Assembly (NCBI GenBank): GCA_905373425.1
Contig: CAJPST010000079.1
Coordinates: forward strand, 1 to 9,837
Reading direction: 5' to 3'
Length of the DNA stretch: 9,837 nt
Source of the DNA: an uncultured Mesocricetibacter sp.
GTDB taxonomy: Bacteria; Pseudomonadota; Gammaproteobacteria; Enterobacterales; Pasteurellaceae
Positions within the stretch are counted from its first letter, which is position 1, and every line of letters starts with the position of its first letter. The notes beneath the pieces were generated by a model. That model searched no databases. It was not told where the DNA came from and saw only the letters and a list, made by a program, of their open reading frames with translations. Shown here in pieces: positions 1 to 5,642 of the stretch. Position numbers and translations under genes: made by a program.

Positions 1-1
1 A

Positions 2-415
2 GATGCTGAATTCAAAGAACCGGCAGATAAATTGCAAGCAAATAAAAAGAAAATTGACGGTAAAATTGAAGCCTTAAAGAAAGAGGCGCCTAAACTACGT
101 AGTGCGGATATTCAAAAACGTGAAGATGAAATCAATAAGTTAATGAGAGAGCATGACGAGCAGGTACAAAAATTCCAAATCGAAAATGAAAAACGCCAAA
201 ATGAAGAGCGCGCGAAATTATTGGAAAATATCCAATTAGCGACTAATACAGTAGCAAAAGAAAAAGGGTTTACTTATGTGATTGACGCAAATTCAGTGGT
301 GTTTGCGGTGGATGGTAAAGATATCAGTGAGGATGTACTGAAAATTCTTCCAACCGTAAAAGCGCCGGCGACAGAAACTCCGGCTAAAGCGGAAGAACCT
401 GCAAAGGCTAAATAA
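2..415 (+). CDS. skp: Periplasmic chaperone Skp (OmpH family), 5' part missing
   Basis: The reading frame is already open at the left edge and ends with TAA at 413-415, giving the C-terminal 137 residues of Skp. Full-length homologues have roughly 160-200 residues, so the signal peptide and the first part of the mature protein lie outside the window. Skp is a trimeric periplasmic holdase that takes unfolded outer membrane proteins from the Sec translocon towards the BAM complex. The visible part is mostly charged, Lys/Glu/Gln-rich helix, as expected for the tentacle coiled coils. It is followed by the conserved C-terminal segment with TYVIDANSVVFAVDGKDI, which resembles the Skp body domain. 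The last ~20 residues are a Pro/Ala/Lys/Glu-rich tail that goes past the E. coli C-terminus. Its stop codon overlaps the lpxD start by one base (TAATG), so the two are probably translated together. In relatives bamA lies just upstream. Confidence 0.93.
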   Translation, partial: DAEFKEPADKLQANKKKIDGKIEALKKEAPKLRSADIQKREDEINKLMREHDEQVQKFQIENEKRQNEERAKLLENIQLATNTVAKEKGFTYVIDANSVVFAVDGKDISEDVLKILPTVKAPATETPAKAEEPAKAK

Positions 416-1437
416 TGAGCGGCTATCGTCTTCAACAATTAGCAGAACACATCGGCGGAACCATTCGTGGCAACGCCGATGTTGTCGTTGATAGTATTGC
501 ACCTTTGGATAAGGCAACCTCGCATCAGCTAACCTTTATTTCCAATGTTAAATTTCGTGAATTGCTGCCTCAATCACAAGCCGGTATTTTAGTGGTATCT
601 GAAGCAGATGTAGCATTCTGTGCAGAAAGCAGTAATCTACTGATTGTGCCGGATCCTTATGTTGCCTATGCATTGCTGGCCCAATATATGGATTCCACAC
701 CTAAAGCTGCTGAGCAAATAGCACAGAGCGCAGTAATCTCGACTAAAGCAAAATTAGGTAAAAATGTTTCTGTTGGCGCTAATGCAGTGATTGAAGACGG
801 TGCGGAAATCGGAGATGAAGCAATTATCGGAGCGGGTTGTTTTATCGGTAAGAATGCAAAAATCGGCGCTAAAACTCAATTATGGGCGAATGTGACTATT
901 TACCATGAGGTACAAATTGGTTCCGGCTGTCTGATTCAATCTAGTGCGGTAATCGGTAGTGATGGTTTCGGATACGCGAATGATCGTGGACGTTGGATTA
1001 AAATCCCGCAAACAGGCACGGTAATTATCGGCAATAATGTGGAAATTGGTGCTTGTACCTGTATTGATCGCGGTGCATTGGATGCAACAGTAATTGAAGA
1101 TAATGTGATTATCGATAACTTGTGCCAAATTGCCCATAATGTGCATATTGGAACGGGAACCGCAGTTGCAGGCGGTGTGATTATGGCCGGTAGTCTGAAG
1201 GTAGGTCGTTATTGTTTAATTGGCGGAGCCAGTGTGATTAATGGCCATATGGAGATCTGCGATAAAGTAACCGTTACCGGCATGGGAATGGTAATGCGCC
1301 CAATAACCGAGCCGGGGATTTATTCTTCCGGAATTCCGTTACAGCCGAATAAAGAATGGCGCAAAACCGCAGCACTGACTTTGGATATTGATAAAATTAA
1401 TAAGCGCTTAAAAGCCGTTGAGAAAAAACTGGCTTAA
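415..1437 (+). CDS. lpxD: UDP-3-O-(3-hydroxyacyl)glucosamine N-acyltransferase LpxD
   Basis: LpxD catalyses the third step of lipid A synthesis in the cytoplasm: it transfers an R-3-hydroxyacyl chain from ACP to the 2-amino group of UDP-3-O-acylglucosamine. The product has 340 residues, against 341 in E. coli. Residues 1-100 are the uridine-binding N-terminal domain. Residues ~105-290 are hexapeptide repeats of the left-handed beta-helix (for example IGAGCFIGKNAKIG and VEIGACTCIDRGALD). Residues ~310-340 form the C-terminal helix. The catalytic His is His241 in DNLCQIAHNVHIG, equivalent to E. coli His239. The signature ending in GMGMVMRPITEPGIYSSGIP (about 289-308) is intact. The ATG overlaps the skp stop by one base. 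The gene ends in a tandem TAATAA stop, followed by an unusually long gap before fabZ. No promoter is evident inside the visible part of skp, so it is probably read from upstream. Confidence 0.98.
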   Translation: MSGYRLQQLAEHIGGTIRGNADVVVDSIAPLDKATSHQLTFISNVKFRELLPQSQAGILVVSEADVAFCAESSNLLIVPDPYVAYALLAQYMDSTPKAAEQIAQSAVISTKAKLGKNVSVGANAVIEDGAEIGDEAIIGAGCFIGKNAKIGAKTQLWANVTIYHEVQIGSGCLIQSSAVIGSDGFGYANDRGRWIKIPQTGTVIIGNNVEIGACTCIDRGALDATVIEDNVIIDNLCQIAHNVHIGTGTAVAGGVIMAGSLKVGRYCLIGGASVINGHMEICDKVTVTGMGMVMRPITEPGIYSSGIPLQPNKEWRKTAALTLDIDKINKRLKAVEKKLA

Positions 1438-1449
1438 TAAACGCTTCAA

Positions 1450-1465
1450 AAAGTGACCGCACTTT
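1450..1465. repeat. DNA uptake sequence (minus strand) within a short hairpin
   Basis: ACCGCACTT at 1456-1464 is an exact complement of the Haemophilus-type uptake core. The bases AAAGTG (1450-1455) can pair with CACTTT (1460-1465) around an ACCG tetraloop, giving a 6-bp stem just after the lpxD stop. No T-run follows, so it would be a weak terminator at best. It could be a shortened form of the usual head-to-head pair of uptake sequences found after genes in this family; that last point is inference. Confidence 0.75.
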
Positions 1466-1701
1466 GTTGGTGCTATTCTGTAATTGTTTATCAGTGGCGG
1501 TATTGTCGGCAAAATTTGTGTTTTATTATGCTGAAAATATCCGCCGCCTGTTCTATTTATCCTTCCTTTTCTCATATTTCCATTTTACCCCAATGTTTCC
1601 CTGTGAAATGAGGGAATTGTTCCTCTTGACTTGCACGGAGAAGCAGAGCATATCGGTATGTTTTATTTGCTTACCCTCTATAAATTTACGCCTAAATAAC
1701 G

Positions 1702-1707
1702 TATAAT
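1702..1707 (+). promoter_or_regulatory. Possible -10 element for fabZ-lpxA
   Basis: A perfect TATAAT lies 45 bases before the fabZ GTG, in an A/T-rich leader. There is no good -35 at 16-18 bases: the sequence at that distance reads roughly TATAAA. It also lacks the TG extension. The position after a 260-bp non-coding stretch fits a promoter that restarts transcription for fabZ and lpxA, but A/T-rich DNA yields such hexamers by chance. Confidence 0.4.
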
Positions 1708-1752
1708 TCGCTGAAATTTAAAATTATTCAAGACATTTAAAGGTAATTTATT

Positions 1753-2205
1753 GTGACAACAGAAACCAGACCATCAAGAATTATTGAAGCTAATGAAATT
1801 ATGAAATTATTACCGCATCGTTATCCTTTTTTATTAGTGGATCGTGTGATGGATTATCAAGAAGGCGAGTGGCTGAAAGCAATTAAAAATATTAGTGTGA
1901 ACGAACCTTGCTTTACCGGCCATTTCCCTGAGCAACCGATTTTACCTGGGGTATTAATTCTCGAAGCATTAGCACAATCGATGGGTATTTTGGCGTTTAA
2001 AACCCTAGAACTTTCAGGCAATGAATTGTTTTATTTTGCCGGTATTGATGAAGCGCGTTTTAAACGTCCTGTTGTACCGGGCGATCAAATGGAATTATAT
2101 GTGGAAGTTATTCGGGAGCGTCGTGGCATTACTGCATTTACCGGCGTAGCTACCGTAAACGGCGAAGTTGCTTGTGAAGCCAAATTGATGTGCGCGCGTA
2201 GATAA
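1753..2205 (+). CDS. fabZ: 3-hydroxyacyl-[ACP] dehydratase FabZ
   Basis: FabZ dehydrates R-3-hydroxyacyl-ACP to trans-2-enoyl-ACP in the cytoplasmic type II fatty acid cycle. It competes with LpxA and LpxD for the same hydroxyacyl-ACP pool, which is why the gene sits in the lipid A cluster. The product has 150 residues (E. coli 151) and a single hot-dog fold. The catalytic His57 is in TGHFPEQPILPGV and Glu71 lies 14 residues later, the same spacing as His54/Glu68 in E. coli. LLPHRYPFLLVDRV near residues 19-32 is the family N-terminal signature. The start is GTG at 1753, nine bases after AAAGG (1739-1743). No in-frame ATG lies upstream, and the next Met (residue 17) would cut into the domain. 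It is separated from lpxA by about 20 bases. Confidence 0.97.
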   Translation: MTTETRPSRIIEANEIMKLLPHRYPFLLVDRVMDYQEGEWLKAIKNISVNEPCFTGHFPEQPILPGVLILEALAQSMGILAFKTLELSGNELFYFAGIDEARFKRPVVPGDQMELYVEVIRERRGITAFTGVATVNGEVACEAKLMCARR

Positions 2206-2215
2206 CGAAATTAAA

Positions 2216-2220
2216 AGGAG
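2216..2220 (+). promoter_or_regulatory. Shine-Dalgarno that selects the second lpxA ATG
   Basis: AGGAG lies 3 bases before the first of two adjacent ATG codons (2224) but 6 bases before the second (2227). The second start gives 262 residues beginning MIH, matching the length and register of known LpxA proteins. Confidence 0.7.
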
Positions 2221-2226
2221 CGTATG

Positions 2227-3015
2227 ATGATTCATTCAACCGCACAAATCCACCCGACAGCAATTGTCGAAGAGGGAGCTCAAATCGGTGAAAACGTAGT
2301 AATCGGCCCTTTTTGTATTATCGGCGCTGAAGTTAAAATCGGTAAGGGAACGGTGTTAAATTCACACGTGATAGTGAAAGGTATTACCGACATTGGCGAA
2401 GATAACCACATTTTCCAATTCTCCAGTATCGGGGAGATCAATCAGGATCTGAAATATCAGGGTGAACCGACCAAAACTATTATCGGTGATCGTAATCGCA
2501 TCCGCGAACACGTAACTATTCATCGTGGTACGATACAAGGGGGCGGAGTTACCCGCATCGGTGATGATAACCTGCTAATGATCAATGCGCATATTGCACA
2601 CGACTGTCAAATCAAAAACCGTTGTATTTTAGCCAATAATGCAACCCTTGCCGGCCATGTGGAACTGGATGATTTCGTCATTGTCGGCGGTATGTCGGCC
2701 ATTCATCAGTTTGTGATTGTCGGTGCCCATGTAATGTTAGGCGGTGGTTCGATGGTAAGTCAAGATGTTCCGCCTTATGTAATGGCGCAGGGAAACCATG
2801 CCCGTCCGTTTGGGGTGAACATTGAAGGATTGAAGCGTCGCGGCTTCGACAAGTCGACCTTGCATGCCATTCGTAATGTTTATAAGCTTATCTATCGTAG
2901 TGATAAAACACTGGAAGAAGTGATGCCGGAAATCGAACATTATGCTAAAACTGAATCGGCGATTAGCTTCTTTATTAATTTCTTCAAACGTTCAACCCGC
3001 GGCATAATTCGCTAA
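2227..3015 (+). CDS. lpxA: UDP-N-acetylglucosamine O-acyltransferase LpxA
   Basis: LpxA starts lipid A synthesis by moving an R-3-hydroxyacyl group from ACP to the 3-OH of UDP-GlcNAc. It is a cytoplasmic homotrimer of left-handed beta-helices. With the second of two tandem ATG codons as start the product has 262 residues, the same as E. coli, and the two align without gaps through the helix. Hexapeptide repeats run from about residue 5 to 185 (for example IGENVVIGPFCIIGAEVKIG), and the helical C-terminal domain ends in RSTRGIIR. The catalytic base His125 is in NAHIAHDC, with His122 beside it. Gly173, the position of the E. coli acyl-length ruler, is Gly here, which predicts a C14 hydroxyacyl donor; that is inference from the family. 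The gene is paralogous in fold to lpxD. A terminator-like hairpin begins 26 bases after the stop, before lpxB. Confidence 0.98.
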   Translation: MIHSTAQIHPTAIVEEGAQIGENVVIGPFCIIGAEVKIGKGTVLNSHVIVKGITDIGEDNHIFQFSSIGEINQDLKYQGEPTKTIIGDRNRIREHVTIHRGTIQGGGVTRIGDDNLLMINAHIAHDCQIKNRCILANNATLAGHVELDDFVIVGGMSAIHQFVIVGAHVMLGGGSMVSQDVPPYVMAQGNHARPFGVNIEGLKRRGFDKSTLHAIRNVYKLIYRSDKTLEEVMPEIEHYAKTESAISFFINFFKRSTRGIIR

Positions 3016-3041
3016 GGTTACGCAAAACAGTGAAATTTTTG

Positions 3042-3050
3042 ACCGCACTT
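3042..3050 (-). repeat. DNA uptake sequence core
   Basis: Exact 9-base core on the minus strand. On that strand it is followed by an A/T-rich block (CAAAAATT), as in the extended Haemophilus consensus. It forms the left arm of the lpxA-lpxB hairpin. Confidence 0.93.
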
Positions 3051-3059
3051 TTTAGCCGA

Positions 3060-3068
3060 AAGTGCGGT
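3060..3068 (+). repeat. DNA uptake sequence core
   Basis: Exact 9-base core on the plus strand, followed by CG, six T, a 6-base spacer and another T-run. This is the closest match in the window to the extended Haemophilus consensus. It is the right arm of the hairpin, and its T-rich tail doubles as the terminator U-tract. Confidence 0.95.
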
Positions 3069-3088
3069 CGTTTTTTATAAGGTTTTTT

Positions 3089-4255
3089 ATGCAACAAGAT
3101 AAATCAAATCCAATCATCGCATTGGTTGCCGGTGAAGTCTCGGGAGATATTCTAGGCGCGGGTTTAATTCGGGCATTGAAAGTAAAATATCCCAACGCTC
3201 GCTTTGTAGGCATTGCCGGTGAACGTATGATTGCCGAAGGTTGCGAAACTTTGGTGGATATGGAAGAAATTGCCGTGATGGGGTTGGCGGAAATAGTGAA
3301 GCATTTGCCCCGTTTATTGAAAATTCGCAAAATGGTGGTGGAAACCATGTCGGCACAAAAGCCTGATATTTTTATCGGCATTGATGCCCCCGAGTTTAAT
3401 TTATACGTAGAAGATAAACTAAAAGCACAGGGAATAAAAACGGTACATTATGTTAGTCCGTCAGTATGGGCGTGGCGGCAGAAGCGAATTTATAAAATTG
3501 CCCGAGCAACGGATTTAGTATTGGCGTTTTTACCCTTTGAAAAAGCATTTTATGATCGTTTTAATGTGCCTTGCCGCTTTGTTGGACATACGATGGCAGA
3601 CAGTATTCCCTTAAAACCGAATCGGCATGAAGCTTGTAATGTATTGAATATTGATGAAAAACAACGTTATATGGCAATCTTGGTCGGCAGTCGTAGTGCC
3701 GAAGTAGAGTTGCTTAGTGAACCTTTTTTACAAACTGCACTACACCTAAAAGAAAAATTCCCCGATTTGAAGTTTTTAGTGCCATTGATTAATCAAAAAC
3801 GTCGTCAACAGTTTGAGCAGTTCAAGGCTCGTTTAGCGCCCGATTTAGATATGATTCTGTTAGATGGTAATGCGCGCCAGGCAATGATTGCCGCTGAGGT
3901 TACGTTGCTAGCCTCCGGTACGGCTGCTTTGGAGTGTATGTTGTGTAAATCGCCGATAGTAGTGGGCTATCGAATGAAGCCGTTAACTTATTTTTTAGCT
4001 AAGCATTTGGTGAAAACCCCTTATATTTCTTTGCCGAATTTGCTAGCAGACGAAATGTTAGTACCGGAGATGATTCAAGAGGATTGTACTGCGGAAAAAC
4101 TGACGGAAAAATTGATTCCATATCTCGAACAAGACGAAAGTGCGGTGCAAAATCGCCACGTTTTAATTCAACGTTTCACTGATTTACATCAACAAATTCA
4201 ATGTGATGCTGATAAGCAAGCCACGCAGGCGGTAATTGATTTATTAGAACGTTAG
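3089..4255 (+). CDS. lpxB: Lipid-A-disaccharide synthase LpxB
   Basis: LpxB is a peripheral inner membrane glycosyltransferase (GT-B fold, family GT19). It joins UDP-2,3-diacylglucosamine to lipid X, forming the tetra-acyl disaccharide 1-phosphate. From ATG 3089 the product has 388 residues (E. coli 382). I chose this start because ATAAGG (3077-3082) lies 6 bases upstream; the frame is open back to a GTG at 3062, but that codon is inside the terminator arm and no ribosome site precedes it. Visible motifs are GEVSGDILGAGLI (15-27), IGIDAPEFN with Asp99, YVSPSVWAWR (121-130), the GSRSAEVE loop with Arg202, and LASGTAALE (274-282) in the UDP-sugar site. Asp99 and Arg202 correspond to residues reported as essential in the H. 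influenzae enzyme (Asp98/Arg201, from memory). An exact uptake core lies inside the gene near the C-terminus. Confidence 0.97.
   Translation: MQQDKSNPIIALVAGEVSGDILGAGLIRALKVKYPNARFVGIAGERMIAEGCETLVDMEEIAVMGLAEIVKHLPRLLKIRKMVVETMSAQKPDIFIGIDAPEFNLYVEDKLKAQGIKTVHYVSPSVWAWRQKRIYKIARATDLVLAFLPFEKAFYDRFNVPCRFVGHTMADSIPLKPNRHEACNVLNIDEKQRYMAILVGSRSAEVELLSEPFLQTALHLKEKFPDLKFLVPLINQKRRQQFEQFKARLAPDLDMILLDGNARQAMIAAEVTLLASGTAALECMLCKSPIVVGYRMKPLTYFLAKHLVKTPYISLPNLLADEMLVPEMIQEDCTAEKLTEKLIPYLEQDESAVQNRHVLIQRFTDLHQQIQCDADKQATQAVIDLLER
4138..4146 (+). repeat. DNA uptake sequence core inside lpxB
   Basis: Exact AAGTGCGGT core within codons for the C-terminal helical part of LpxB (around residues Glu350-Val353). 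The following bases match the A/T-rich extension only partly. It lies unpaired in a coding region. Confidence 0.9.
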
Positions 4256-4258
4256 GAG
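4254..4258 (+). promoter_or_regulatory. Shine-Dalgarno overlapping the lpxB stop codon
   Basis: The lpxB TAG (4253-4255) supplies the first two bases of AGGAG, which sits 6 bases before the ATG of the following lipoprotein gene. This makes translation of that gene likely to be coupled to lpxB and argues that it is a genuine member of the same transcript. Confidence 0.7.
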
Positions 4259-4264
4259 TTTTAA

Positions 4265-4981
4265 ATGCAAATCAGGATATATTTTGTGATGTTTTGTGTG
4301 CTGTTAACGGCGTGTTCTGAGATAGAGCAAAAGGGAGGAATTACAATAGGCAATCGACAAATTGATGTGCCTATTCCGACCGAATTAACTTTAGTTACGC
4401 CTGAAATGCCGGAATTGTACAAACACTATGAGGAAGAATATCGTACTTTAGAGGCAAGTAGTAATGGTGTATTACGATTTCTGAATACTTATTCTCTGTT
4501 AAGTGATTTGGACGATGACAAGAGAGCCATAGAGCGTTATTGCTTAATTGGAGATACTGTAAAGATTAATAATCTACCGGCTACGCAGGATGTTGATAAA
4601 TCAATGTTGGCTAAATTAAAACAAGGGATGCAATTGAAGAATGAGCAATCCGCAGAGAAATTAAACCAACAGACTAAAGAATATTTTAATAAGCAAAATC
4701 AAGATATTAAGAAAAATACGGGTAAGTCATCGGAAAACAATAGCCCAACATTGGGGAAATCGTATGAATTGATTGGGTATAACAAAAATGCCTTTGCTGT
4801 CATGCGGTCTATTGATATAGAAGAACAAGATAATAAGATTCAATATCTTGCCTCTTTTGGTTTTATTGAACTACGAGGGCGAATATTAGCGACTTATTGT
4901 TATGCAGATTTGAATGAGCAAGAATGGCTACGGAATACAACTCTGAATTGGTTTATTGAATTGGATAAAGCGAATAAATGA
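4265..4981 (+). CDS. Predicted outer-membrane lipoprotein of unknown function
   Basis: I do not recognise this 238-residue protein. It begins with a short, weakly charged signal peptide (a single Arg at position 4) and a lipobox LTAC with the modifiable Cys17. Residue +2 is Ser, which by the usual Lol rule favours the outer membrane. After the signal come a proline-containing segment (residues 34-55), an acidic helical stretch (53-62), and a Lys/Gln/Asn-rich, probably helical and partly disordered stretch (110-160). The last part is more globular (165-238) with a GR...YCYA...EW...NW pattern. Cys93 and Cys212 could form a periplasmic disulfide. The gene is AT-rich (4681-4740 has 15 G/C in 60 bases) and looks less conserved in style than its neighbours. 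It lies 9 bases after lpxB and overlaps rnhB by four bases (ATGA), so it is probably co-transcribed. A role in the envelope is inferred only from localisation and position. Confidence 0.85.
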   Translation: MQIRIYFVMFCVLLTACSEIEQKGGITIGNRQIDVPIPTELTLVTPEMPELYKHYEEEYRTLEASSNGVLRFLNTYSLLSDLDDDKRAIERYCLIGDTVKINNLPATQDVDKSMLAKLKQGMQLKNEQSAEKLNQQTKEYFNKQNQDIKKNTGKSSENNSPTLGKSYELIGYNKNAFAVMRSIDIEEQDNKIQYLASFGFIELRGRILATYCYADLNEQEWLRNTTLNWFIELDKANK

Positions 4982-5577
4982 CACAATTTATATATCCTAA
5001 TGCCGACTTAATCGCTGGTGTAGATGAAGTAGGCCGCGGACCTTTGGTCGGAGCGGTGGTGACAGCAGCCGTCATTTTAGATCCGAATAATCCCATTGAA
5101 GGTCTGGGAGATAGCAAAAAATTGTCGGAAAAAAAACGCCTTTTGCTTGCGCAAGAAATTAAACAAAAGGCGTTGGCATGGAGTTTGGGAAGAGCTGAAC
5201 CGGCGGAGATCGATGAACTGAATATTTTGCACGCTACAATGCTGGCTATGCAACGAGCGATAAAATCGTTAAAAATCCGACCGCACTTTGTGTTAGTAGA
5301 TGGCAATCGTATACCTGAATTGGATATTCCTGCACAGGCGATTGTAAAAGGTGACAGTTTAGTGCCGGAAATCAGCGCCGCGTCTATTTTAGCGAAGGTA
5401 GCACGCGATGCGGAGATGCTGGCATTAGATAAACAATTTCCCCAATATGCATTTGCACAACATAAAGGTTACCCGACCAAGCTGCATTTGGAAAAACTGG
5501 CCGAATTTGGTGTGTTGCCCCAACACCGTCGTAGCTTTGCACCGGTAAGAAAATTAGTGAGTGATAATACGCCTTAA
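4978..5577 (+). CDS. rnhB: Ribonuclease HII
   Basis: RNase HII cuts the RNA strand of RNA-DNA hybrids and removes single ribonucleotides left in genomic DNA. The product has 199 residues (E. coli 198) and aligns nearly colinearly. The four metal-binding acids are present: Asp16 and Glu17 in AGVDEVGRGPLVG, Asp108 in LVDGNR, and Asp126 in VKGDSLVPEISAAS. The GRG motif (19-21) that recognises the RNA-DNA junction is intact, and the C-terminal part has the conserved HKGYPT and HRRSF segments. The start ATG overlaps the stop of the lipoprotein gene (ATGA at 4978-4981), giving translational coupling. rnhB following lpxB is the common enterobacterial and Pasteurellaceae order; here the lipoprotein gene is inserted between them. 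A weak hairpin and T-run follow the stop. Confidence 0.97.
   Translation: MTQFIYPNADLIAGVDEVGRGPLVGAVVTAAVILDPNNPIEGLGDSKKLSEKKRLLLAQEIKQKALAWSLGRAEPAEIDELNILHATMLAMQRAIKSLKIRPHFVLVDGNRIPELDIPAQAIVKGDSLVPEISAASILAKVARDAEMLALDKQFPQYAFAQHKGYPTKLHLEKLAEFGVLPQHRRSFAPVRKLVSDNTP
5280..5288 (-). repeat. DNA uptake sequence core inside rnhB
   Basis: Exact core on the minus strand within the codons for Arg101-Phe104 (RPHF). Read on that strand it is followed by CGGATTTTT and a second A/T block, a fair match to the extended consensus. The uptake sequence is accommodated just ahead of catalytic Asp108 in a tolerant surface segment. Confidence 0.92.
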
Positions 5578-5578
5578 T

Positions 5579-5596
5579 AGGCCGTATGGCTTTTTT
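5579..5596 (+). terminator. Probable weak terminator after rnhB
   Basis: AGGCC (5579-5583) can pair with GGCTT (5588-5592, one G-T pair) around a GTAT loop, and the pairing runs into six T (5591-5596). A competing pairing of the ACG-CCT bases just upstream with AGG-CGT is also possible. The stem is short, so termination would be partial. It separates the lpxB-rnhB unit from the transporter gene. Confidence 0.45.
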
Positions 5597-5608
5597 ATTT
5601 GCCTCGGC

Positions 5609-5614
5609 TATAAT
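5609..5614 (+). promoter_or_regulatory. Possible -10 element of the transporter gene
   Basis: A perfect TATAAT lies 28 bases before the ATG at 5643, directly after the rnhB hairpin and T-run. That would leave a short leader that contains the GAGGAA ribosome site (5631-5636). No recognisable -35 is found 16-18 bases upstream, where the T-run and hairpin lie. Confidence 0.4.
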
Positions 5615-5642
5615 GCGATTATATTTTGTTGAGGAATTCGTT

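Larger units (their letters stand above)
1438..1752. other. 315-bp lpxD-fabZ intergenic region
   Basis: No convincing gene is seen here. The region holds, in order: an exact uptake-sequence core inside a small hairpin (1450-1465), a pyrimidine-rich stretch around 1540-1620, a lone TTGACT at 1626-1631 whose best partner 17 bases further (CATATC, 1649-1654) is poor, and a perfect TATAAT at 1702-1707 ahead of fabZ. An 80-codon open frame at 1464-1706 begins at a TTG with no ribosome site, is rich in Cys/Phe/Leu, and resembles no protein I know, so I treat it as chance. In E. coli lpxD and fabZ are packed closely, so a gap of this size suggests a transcriptional break or the scar of a rearrangement. 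Confidence 0.7.
3041..3076 (+). terminator. Hairpin of two inverted uptake sequences between lpxA and lpxB
   Basis: GACCGCACTTT (3041-3051) pairs perfectly over 11 bp with AAAGTGCGGTC (3059-3069) around a 7-base loop, and is followed by G and six T (3071-3076). This has the form of an intrinsic terminator. Both arms contain the complete 9-base uptake core (3042-3050 minus, 3060-3068 plus). Paired uptake sequences serving as terminators are well known in this family. The odd part is the place: only 12 bases separate the T-run from the lpxB ATG, so any lpxB message from upstream must pass through it. Confidence 0.85.

Noticed and set aside
1464..1706. 80-codon open frame in the lpxD-fabZ gap
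   Set aside because: It starts at TTG with no ribosome site, has a Cys/Phe/Leu-rich composition unlike a real protein, and overlaps the possible fabZ -10 element.
2224..2226. First of two tandem ATG codons as lpxA start
   Set aside because: The Shine-Dalgarno is only 3 bases away, and homologues align from the second Met. It remains possible and changes the protein by one residue.
3052..3381. 109-codon minus-strand open frame over the start of lpxB
   Set aside because: It is antisense to a well-conserved gene and reads into the hairpin. No ribosome site or domain is apparent.
4953..5306. 117-codon minus-strand open frame over rnhB
   Set aside because: It is a shadow of rnhB, whose catalytic residues are all intact on the plus strand.
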